Origin: Balneolales bacterium
GTDB taxonomy: Bacteria; Bacteroidota; Rhodothermia; Balneolales; Natronogracilivirgulaceae
Reading direction: 5' to 3'
Assembly (NCBI GenBank): GCA_007135895.1
Contig: SLHZ01000195.1
Location: forward strand, 1 to 8,717
Length of the DNA: 8,717 nucleotides
Below the pieces are notes generated by a model. It did no database searches. It was not told the DNA's origin and worked only from the letters and a program-made list of their open reading frames with translations. Below are positions 1 to 5,245 of the stretch, one piece after another. Made by a program: the position numbers and the translations under genes. Positions within the stretch are counted from its first letter, which is position 1. Each line of letters starts with the position of its first letter.

Positions 1-703
1 AAACATATACATCCGCAATATCAATGGATATGAGGCCATTCGTGATTTCTGGGTTTTAATGACACAGACGCATTCCTCTCTCTTCTGGGTTGTAACCTGT
101 TCCGAAAGCGCCTGGGAGTTTTTTGTCCGGATGTTCTCGGCGGATCAGTTTTTTTCGCAGGTTTTACGAACGGACCGGCTTACGGCCTCGCAAATCGAAC
201 AGGGCATCATGACCCGGCACAAGGCTACCGGTTATGAGCTTGAATTTGAACCAGGAAATAGAATCAAAAAGCTGCGATCGTATAAAAAACTGCTGGGCAA
301 GGAGAAGGAAATGCAGCAGTATTTGAAGAGCGCCTATTTCGAACAGCTATCAGAGATTGCCGACGGTAATTTCAGCATCGCCATGATTTTCTGGCTGCAA
401 TCGATACGGGATTTTGATGACAGCCGCTTTTTCATTGCCATGAGAGAAGTACTGGATATCGATTTGCTGGATATCTCATCCCGGAATGTGCTTTTTGCAC
501 TGGCCTCTCTGATTCAGCATGATACACTTAAAGCGGAAGAACTCTCGCTTTCGCTGCATATTGAGCTGTCCGAAAGCAAGCTCATACTGGGCCAGCTATC
601 CTCAAAAGGACTGGTCGTGAATACCCATAACGGATATACGGTTAATCACCTGGTTTACCGGCAGATTAAAAGCCTGCTGGCGGACCGGAATATCCTGCAT
701 TAG
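1..703 (+). CDS. AAA+-type ATPase with C-terminal winged helix (5'-partial)
   Basis: The reading frame is open from base 2, so the true start lies left of the window and the ATG at 59 is an internal methionine. The visible 233 codons look like the second half of a P-loop ATPase. A hydrophobic strand ending in FWVVTCSESAW fits a sensor-1 strand. A helical lid-like stretch follows (IMTRHKATGYELEF, then a helix around EIADGNFSIAMIFW). The last ~75 residues read as a winged helix (helices around NVLFALASLIQHD and LSESKLILGQLSSKGLV, then a short wing). Walker A is off the window, so the ATPase call rests on the sensor/lid pattern and is an inference. Such ATPases commonly use the winged helix for DNA or partner binding. 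Sixty-nine bases separate it from the mechanosensitive channel on the same strand, so a functional link is possible. The substrate is unknown. Confidence 0.6.
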   Translation, partial: NIYIRNINGYEAIRDFWVLMTQTHSSLFWVVTCSESAWEFFVRMFSADQFFSQVLRTDRLTASQIEQGIMTRHKATGYELEFEPGNRIKKLRSYKKLLGKEKEMQQYLKSAYFEQLSEIADGNFSIAMIFWLQSIRDFDDSRFFIAMREVLDIDLLDISSRNVLFALASLIQHDTLKAEELSLSLHIELSESKLILGQLSSKGLVVNTHNGYTVNHLVYRQIKSLLADRNILH

Positions 704-711
704 AAATGAGG

Positions 712-739
712 GGCTTGTTCTTCTTTCCGGGAATAAGCC
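712..739 (+). terminator. Intergenic hairpin, possible terminator
   Basis: GGCTTGTTC (712-720) can pair with GAATAAGCC (731-739), nine base pairs including one G-U wobble, around a 10-nt loop. It starts 9 nt after the ATPase stop codon. No T-tract follows, only an A-rich stretch. It could therefore be a weak or Rho-assisted terminator, an mRNA 3'-end stabiliser, or a processing site between the ATPase and the channel gene. The pairing is visible; the role is inferred. Confidence 0.35.
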
Positions 740-772
740 GCCTGCAAAATAATAAAAGCTCAACCATCAGCG

Positions 773-1813
773 ATGAACAATCCAGGCATGAAGCAACCGG
801 TTATCAATAATCAGGACATGAAAAAAACAGGCATCCATAATCAGAGTATGTGTGGCCCGGCCGCAAAAAAAAGGCTTTTGGGATTGTTTCCGCGATTTGT
901 GGCCGGCGGTTCCGGTACGATCGTGTCATTGTCGTGTCTGGCCATCTGTTTTTCCATCATTCAGGCCGAACCGGTCATGGCACTGCCGGTGGATCCGGTG
1001 GACCCGGATATCAACCATCTGCGCAATCTCATATCATTCAGCAAAATATTCCTTTCCGCTTTTGTTCTGATCCTGGCATGGTTTCTGAACCGGCTGTTGA
1101 GCGGTATTCTGGACCATATGGCCGAACGCTTCTCCGGGTACCGGCTCTTTGTGAAACGATTGACACCGGTTATCCGCATCCTGCTCTGGTCATTTGCCCT
1201 TTATGTAGTGATCGCCGGCATCATATCGCCGCCCTTTGAGACCGTAATTACCATATCGGCTTCGATAGGTATTGCGGTGGGTTTTGCTTCCCAGGACATT
1301 TTGAAAAATGTTTTTGGCGGAATCATGATTATTCTGGACCGTCCGTTCCAGGTTGGTGACAAAATCCAGGTTGGAGATCACTACGGCGAGGTAAAAAGTA
1401 TCGGACTCCGGAGCAGTCAGATTGAGACACCCGACGACAGCGTTGTCTCCATTCCAAATGGTGAGTTGATGAACCGGGCCGTTTCCAATGCCAATTCCAG
1501 CGCCCTGGACTGCCAGGTTGTTACGGAGATCTACTTCCCGGCAACGGTCGATATTATGGCTATCAAAGATATTGCGCGGCGTGCCGTCTACTCCTCCCCC
1601 TATCTTTATCTGAATAAACCGGTCGAAATCATCAGTCTCAATAAGGTGAATAACCGCTATTTCATGGTGAAATTCCGGGTCAAGGCCTATGTACTGGACA
1701 TCCGGTATGAATTTCTTTTTAAAAGTGATGTGACCGAAATGATTATTACCGAATGTACCAAAAGGGGATTTATCCCCGAAAAACAGCCGGAAACGGCGGG
1801 TTCTACCGGTTGA
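773..1813 (+). CDS. MscS-family small-conductance mechanosensitive ion channel
   Basis: A 346-residue inner-membrane channel of the MscS family, which opens under membrane tension to release solutes on osmotic downshock. Residues about 42-66 form a hydrophobic signal peptide or first membrane segment, with possible cleavage after VMA at 68-70. Further membrane segments lie near 87-109 and 131-152. The pore-lining helix follows at 157-187 (SIGIAVGFASQDILKNVFGG). The MscS beta domain comes next: LDRPFQVGDKIQVGD at 188-202, then VVSIPNGEL near 224-232. The C-terminal alpha/beta cage domain runs from about 245 to 335. The protein is complete and of usual length for a short MscS. The start is uncertain: in-frame ATGs occur at 773, 788, 818 and 848, none with a clear Shine-Dalgarno sequence. 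The first 25 residues are repetitive, and M26 (848) would give a conventional signal-peptide start. Confidence 0.93.
   Translation: MNNPGMKQPVINNQDMKKTGIHNQSMCGPAAKKRLLGLFPRFVAGGSGTIVSLSCLAICFSIIQAEPVMALPVDPVDPDINHLRNLISFSKIFLSAFVLILAWFLNRLLSGILDHMAERFSGYRLFVKRLTPVIRILLWSFALYVVIAGIISPPFETVITISASIGIAVGFASQDILKNVFGGIMIILDRPFQVGDKIQVGDHYGEVKSIGLRSSQIETPDDSVVSIPNGELMNRAVSNANSSALDCQVVTEIYFPATVDIMAIKDIARRAVYSSPYLYLNKPVEIISLNKVNNRYFMVKFRVKAYVLDIRYEFLFKSDVTEMIITECTKRGFIPEKQPETAGSTG
776..850 (+). repeat. Imperfect 30-bp tandem repeat at the 5' end of the channel gene
   Basis: Two full units (776-805, 806-835) and a half unit (836-850) encode NNPGMKQPVI, NNQDMKKTGI and HNQSM. The two full units match at about 20 of 30 bases, counted by eye. 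Each unit carries an in-frame ATG, so unit number would change how many candidate starts the gene has. The encoded stretch is polar and precedes the first hydrophobic segment. It may lie upstream of the real start codon. Confidence 0.5.
1760..1797 (-). terminator. Two adjacent terminator-like hairpins for the minus-strand KamA-like gene
   Basis: Read on the minus strand, GCCG-TTTC-CGGC (1797-1786) is followed by TGTTTTTC. Then GGGGA-TAAA-TCCCC (1777-1764) is followed by TTTT (1763-1760). Both are short stems with T-rich 3' tails in the minus orientation only; on the plus strand the stems are flanked by A runs. They lie about 60-100 nt past the KamA-like stop codon, inside the 3' end of the convergent channel gene. 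The two convergent transcripts would therefore overlap. The stems are short (4 and 5-6 bp), so efficiency is uncertain. Confidence 0.4.
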
Positions 1814-1859
1814 GAAATTGCCGTGATACTCATAAGAGCGCCTGTATACCTTTCTAAGC

Positions 1860-2978
1860 TTATCCCTTTTTCCCCGGGAGCGGGTTGTACTCTTTCCATA
1901 TATGTCTCCGGTAAGACTGAACGGTCACATAGTCGCCGCTCCGGCCCCGGAAGCCACTGGGTGTGAGGGGCACTTTCCCGTAAGGGGTGTCCAGCACGTA
2001 GAGTGGAATCGCGAAACCGGAAAGCGTTCCGCGTAAGGATTCCATAAGCTGCATGCCGTGCTCGATCGTGGTACGAAAATGACGTGTCCCGCCAAGTAGC
2101 TGTGCCTGATAGAGATAATAGGGACGAACCCGGTATGTGACCAGCTTGTGAAACAGCTCTCTAAGGGTATGCGAATTATCATTGATGCCTTTAAGCAGAA
2201 CCGTCTGGTTGCCCAGCGGTATACCGGCTCGTGAAAGAAGATCGAGCGCCCGGGCTGACTGCGGGGTGATCTCTTTGGGGTGGTTGAAATGGGTGTTGAA
2301 CCAAACCGGATGATGCCCGGCCAGCATATTGCAGAGCCCGGGTGTGATACGAAACGGATTCAACACGGGGTAGCGGGATCCGATGCGGATGATGTCGATA
2401 TGCGGAATGGCCCGGATCTTCATAAGAAGCCATGCCAGATGATCGTCATCCAGTGAGAGCGGATCCCCGCCCGTGAGCAGGACGTCACGGATTTCGGTAT
2501 GGAAAGAAAGGTAGTCCAGAATTGGCTGAAAATCCTTGCGCTTTAGTGACGATACACCGGAACCCGTCATTCTCTTTCTCAGACAGAAGCGACAGTTGGC
2601 GGCACATTCGGACGAAACACAAATGGCCACCCTGTCTTCGTAGTTGTGAATAAGATTTTTCACCGGACTGTGGGCTTCTTCTTCCAGAGGATCAGCGGCC
2701 ATGAGATCGATATCATCCTCCATTTCATCAATATGGGGGATCACTTGCCGGCGGACCGGGCATTGCGGATCGGAACGGTCCATCAGTGAAGCATAATAGG
2801 GCGTAATGCCCCAGCGAAATACACCAGCGGATGTCCGGATACCCGCCTCTTCCTCCGGTGTGAGGTCAATCAAATCCCGCAGCTCACCCACGGTGCGGAT
2901 GCGGTGCTTCATCTGCCATCTCCAGTCTGCCCGGTCAGACAGATTCTTGAAATGTTTGGCTCCTGTGTCGCTTTGCAT
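1860..2978 (-). CDS. KamA-family (lysine 2,3-aminomutase-like) radical SAM, PLP-dependent protein
   Basis: A 372-residue cytoplasmic radical SAM enzyme of the KamA/EpmB superfamily, which moves an amino group from the alpha to the beta carbon using a [4Fe-4S] cluster, SAM and PLP. The cluster motif is C125-x3-C129-x2-C132 followed by R134, matching the numbering I recall for the clostridial enzyme. GGDPLSL at 170-176 and the RVRPYYLYQ strand at 283-291 are also family features. LDTPYGK (329-335) supplies the PLP lysine K335 and keeps D330. The family's QCD motif reads QAQ here, so lysine-binding Asp293 is Gln. The zinc ligand Cys268 is Asn, and the C-terminal three-Cys tail is absent. True lysine 2,3-aminomutase activity is therefore doubtful; the substrate is unknown. 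The ATG start keeps the conserved DWRWQMKHRIRT stretch. The gene follows the ATP-grasp gene on the same strand. EpmB is a less likely alternative. Confidence 0.88.
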   Translation of the reverse strand: MQSDTGAKHFKNLSDRADWRWQMKHRIRTVGELRDLIDLTPEEEAGIRTSAGVFRWGITPYYASLMDRSDPQCPVRRQVIPHIDEMEDDIDLMAADPLEEEAHSPVKNLIHNYEDRVAICVSSECAANCRFCLRKRMTGSGVSSLKRKDFQPILDYLSFHTEIRDVLLTGGDPLSLDDDHLAWLLMKIRAIPHIDIIRIGSRYPVLNPFRITPGLCNMLAGHHPVWFNTHFNHPKEITPQSARALDLLSRAGIPLGNQTVLLKGINDNSHTLRELFHKLVTYRVRPYYLYQAQLLGGTRHFRTTIEHGMQLMESLRGTLSGFAIPLYVLDTPYGKVPLTPSGFRGRSGDYVTVQSYRRHIWKEYNPLPGKKG

Positions 2979-3014
2979 GTTGATTGCCTGATAAGTGCTT
3001 TATGCCTGGCCGAA

Positions 3015-3180
3015 GATTCCGGTTGAAAGTTCTGATTCTTGATTCTGGCTGAAGGTTCTGGTTCTTGATTCCAGTTGAAGTTTTTGGTTATGGATTCCGG
3101 TTGAAAGTTCTGGTTTTGATTCTGGCTGAAGGTTCAGGTTGCAGGTTTTTTCTGAAGAATCCGTTTGGAAGTTCCGGTGG
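3015..3180. repeat. 26-bp degenerate tandem repeat array (about six units)
   Basis: Units begin at 3015, 3041, 3067, 3093 and 3118, with a decayed sixth unit at about 3157-3180. The plus-strand consensus is GATTCYGGYTGAARGTTC plus TGGTTCTT. Units 1 and 4 share one subtype (GATTCCGGTTGAAAGTTCTG). Units 2 and 5 share another (GATTCTGGCTGAAGGTTC). The array may therefore have grown by duplication of a three-unit, roughly 77-78-bp block. The period is 26 and not a multiple of three, and stops occur in the units, so it is not coding. There are no unique spacers. It fills most of the 212-nt gap between the ATP-grasp stop and the KamA-like start, and would be transcribed in their mRNA if they form an operon. 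Confidence 0.85.
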
Positions 3181-3190
3181 GAATATATGC

Positions 3191-4228
3191 TCAGCCGATG
3201 GTTTTGGAGGATTTCCGGGGTAAAATTTTTTGATCTTGAAGCCGCCGGACAGAGGCATTCAATATGCCGGCAAGGTATTCCGTATAGGGTATGCCTTCCA
3301 TTTCGGCCAGAATGGCAAAAGTGCTGTCGATCCCGAATGTCGGCAGGGGGTTGATCTCGAGAAACATCAGCTCTCCGCCGGCGGTCATCTTGAAATCAAG
3401 CCGTGCGAAATCAAGAACGCCAAGAAAACGGCAGAGGGTGCCGGACCATCGGCTGATGGTCTCTTCCAGATCGCTGGTGAGTGCATGTCCGAGACGGTCT
3501 CCACGATTGGCCATGGCATGGGAGCCGATACCGCTGTCATGAAGACTTCTTTCCAGTACCGGCAATGGCTTGAGCGGGCTGCCGGCCATGGCGCAGGTAA
3601 ATTCAGGTCCCTCCAGGAAACACTCGGCCAGGACATCCTGTTCGTACAGGTCCAGCAGCCGCTGGCTCTCGTGGCGAAATTCCTTGCGGTTGCGGACTAT
3701 ACTTCGTTCACTGATACCCTTTGCCGTGCCTTCGTAGCGGGGTTTCAGGAAGACCGGCCATGGCAGGGCAGGGTCCTGAACAGCCGAAGTAACGACCTGC
3801 CAATCCGGTGTGGGGATATCCAGGCTGCGTGCGAGGTGCTTGGTCAGCACCTTGTCCAGTGCCACCGATAATGTGAGAGCATCGCTGCCCAGGAAGGGAA
3901 TCCCATGCAGCTCGCAAAGTACGGGAGCCCACGCTTCCCGGTTGCGCGTGCCGTAGCCTTCTGCGATATTCCAGATCAGATCCGGTCCGGTTTCGGGAAT
4001 GTCATAAAGCATTTTACGGGGTGATCCGATGCGGAGAGGCCGGTGACCTGCCCGATAGACGGCTTTTTCCATGGCCCGGATGGTTGACTCCGGCTCAAAC
4101 TCGGCAAAACGGTCCGCAGGACCGGTTGCTTCCGCGTAATCCTCTTCCCGGTCGAAAAGAAGACCTATACTCAAAGGCCGGTCCGAGCCATGACCGGAAA
4201 AGTTCTTTGTTTTTGCGGAAGCAGGCAT
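3191..4228 (-). CDS. ATP-grasp ligase, D-Ala-D-Ala-ligase-like
   Basis: An ATP-dependent carboxylate-amine ligase of the ATP-grasp fold, predicted cytoplasmic, 345 residues from the ATG at 4228. An in-frame TTG at 4300 would add 24 residues of no conserved character, so the ATG is preferred; neither has a clear Shine-Dalgarno sequence. Seen in order: an N-terminal domain with LSIGLLFDREEDY; IWNIAEGYG where Ddl has an xxHG motif; ALDKVLTK; the ATP-binding strand FLKPRYEG with a Lys near 162 and the loop GTAKGIS; LAECFLEGPEFT; then RLDF (Asp near 278) and EINPLP (Glu near 291, Asn near 293) as Mg-binding residues. The usual Ddl HG, SSVG and NPLPG elements are altered, so a cell-wall Ddl role is unlikely. 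Its neighbour is the KamA-like gene, suggesting it may ligate that enzyme's product; this is inference. Confidence 0.82.
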   Translation of the reverse strand: MPASAKTKNFSGHGSDRPLSIGLLFDREEDYAEATGPADRFAEFEPESTIRAMEKAVYRAGHRPLRIGSPRKMLYDIPETGPDLIWNIAEGYGTRNREAWAPVLCELHGIPFLGSDALTLSVALDKVLTKHLARSLDIPTPDWQVVTSAVQDPALPWPVFLKPRYEGTAKGISERSIVRNRKEFRHESQRLLDLYEQDVLAECFLEGPEFTCAMAGSPLKPLPVLERSLHDSGIGSHAMANRGDRLGHALTSDLEETISRWSGTLCRFLGVLDFARLDFKMTAGGELMFLEINPLPTFGIDSTFAILAEMEGIPYTEYLAGILNASVRRLQDQKILPRKSSKTIG

Positions 4229-4316
4229 GAAAAATAAATCGTTTGTCTGTAAGGATAGCCCGGTGGGGGAGTCCGTTATATTCGAGGAATAAAAATACAA
4301 AAAAACGGTGCGAGTC

Positions 4317-4348
4317 GTGTATCTTTAAAGGATCACAAAATCATACAC
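4317..4348. promoter_or_regulatory. Inverted repeat GTGTAT-N20-ATACAC, candidate GntR operator
   Basis: GTGTAT at 4317-4322 is mirrored by ATACAC at 4343-4348. They lie in the divergent gap between the ATP-grasp gene and the GntR-type regulator gene, just upstream of the regulator start. GntR proteins typically bind inverted GT...AC half-sites near their own promoters, and YtrA-type operators have GTNTA-like arms. A TATCTTTA stretch at 4320-4327 resembles the Bacteroidota TAnnTTTG promoter element with one mismatch. The 20-nt spacer is longer than usual for this family, so the call is tentative. Confidence 0.3.
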
Positions 4349-4354
4349 AGATCC

Positions 4355-5245
4355 ATGAAAACCGCCAAGCATATCGCTGACCGGATCCGGTTGTTCATTG
4401 CCACCAAGCAATTCCAGGTAGGAGACCTGATGCCCTCCACCCGGGTTCTGGGTCGTCAGCTGGATACCAGCTTCCACACGGTACGCAAAGCCTACCATCA
4501 GCTTGCATCAGAGGGGCTGTTGCGCGGCGAGAAGGGCCGCGGTTTTGTGGTTAATCGCCAGAATGTACTGCTGGATAAATCGCAGCGGCTGGAGCTTGGG
4601 GCGGCCCGCATCCGCGAGGTGCTTGAAGAACTGATCGGAAACGGCCTGGATGAAGAGGAGCTGGAGACTCTTTTCCAGGAACAGCTGGGTTTTGTGGAGT
4701 GGCCTGCCCGCCTTGAACATTGTGCAGCGGCAGGGCAGACACAGGAACATGCCGAGATGGTAGCACGGGCCATCTTCAGTGAAGTTGGTATTAAAAGCGA
4801 CACCATCACGGCAGATGATGTGGCACGGCGGGTCAATTATGACGCCCTGTTCGTGCCCCTTCCGCTCATGCGGCACTTCCGGGAGGAATCCGATAATATG
4901 GTGCTGCTTCCGGTGGTTTACCACTTCCGGACCGAGTCGCTCATATCCATTGTGGAGCGGTCTGCCATCCATACTTTGGGTCTTGTTGCAAGAGAGGAAC
5001 AGACCCTCAATGTGCTTATTGATGAACTGAAACATACCATCAAGTTCCCGGGTTCTATCCTGGCCGGTGCTGTGTACGGGAAGTCACTGCCTCTGTTTGT
5101 CAGAGAGGTGGATATGATTCTCTATCCGCCGACTCTCGCCTCTTTGCTGGAACGCCAGGTCCCGGAAAAAAGACGTATGAAACTTGAGTATGTATTGGAC
5201 TCACAAACGGCGGAGATCATTCGCTCGGAGTTATGGGATCAGTGA
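4355..5245 (+). CDS. GntR-family transcriptional regulator with C-terminal effector-like domain
   Basis: A 296-residue DNA-binding protein. Residues 1 to about 66 are a clear GntR winged helix: IADRIRLFIATKQFQVGD, then MPSTRVLGRQLDTSFHTVRKAYHQL as helix-turn-helix, then GLLRGEKGRGFVV as the wing. Residues about 70-135 look like helical linker (acidic LDEEELETLF). Residues about 165-290 form an alpha/beta domain with alternating strands (ALFVPLPL, MVLLPVVYHF, HTLGLVA, DMILYPP) that I cannot assign to a known GntR effector class. It could be a substrate-binding-protein-like fold. No transmembrane segment is visible. Its 3' end overlaps the helicase gene by 13 nt, so the two are very probably co-transcribed and translationally coupled. 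It is divergent from the ATP-grasp/KamA-like pair and may regulate both sides. The ligand is unknown. Confidence 0.85.
   Translation: MKTAKHIADRIRLFIATKQFQVGDLMPSTRVLGRQLDTSFHTVRKAYHQLASEGLLRGEKGRGFVVNRQNVLLDKSQRLELGAARIREVLEELIGNGLDEEELETLFQEQLGFVEWPARLEHCAAAGQTQEHAEMVARAIFSEVGIKSDTITADDVARRVNYDALFVPLPLMRHFREESDNMVLLPVVYHFRTESLISIVERSAIHTLGLVAREEQTLNVLIDELKHTIKFPGSILAGAVYGKSLPLFVREVDMILYPPTLASLLERQVPEKRRMKLEYVLDSQTAEIIRSELWDQ

Noticed and set aside
1860..2978. Assignment as kamA/ablA proper or as epmB
   Set aside because: The Asp293-to-Gln change and missing zinc site argue against kamA, and no ablB-type acetyltransferase is adjacent. The RVRPYYLYQ and HFRT context is closer to KamA than to EpmB, and no EF-P or epmA gene is present.
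3015..3180. CRISPR-like array
   Set aside because: The units abut one another at a 26-bp period with no unique spacers, and no cas gene is nearby. It is a plain tandem repeat.
3230..3871. Plus-strand open frame of 213 codons
   Set aside because: It is antisense to the ATP-grasp gene, whose conserved motifs are encoded on the minus strand here. No independent start signal or domain is visible.
3191..4228. Assignment as the cell-wall D-alanine-D-alanine ligase (ddl)
   Set aside because: The fold matches, but the HG, SSVG and NPLPG elements typical of Ddl are changed and there are no cell-wall genes nearby.
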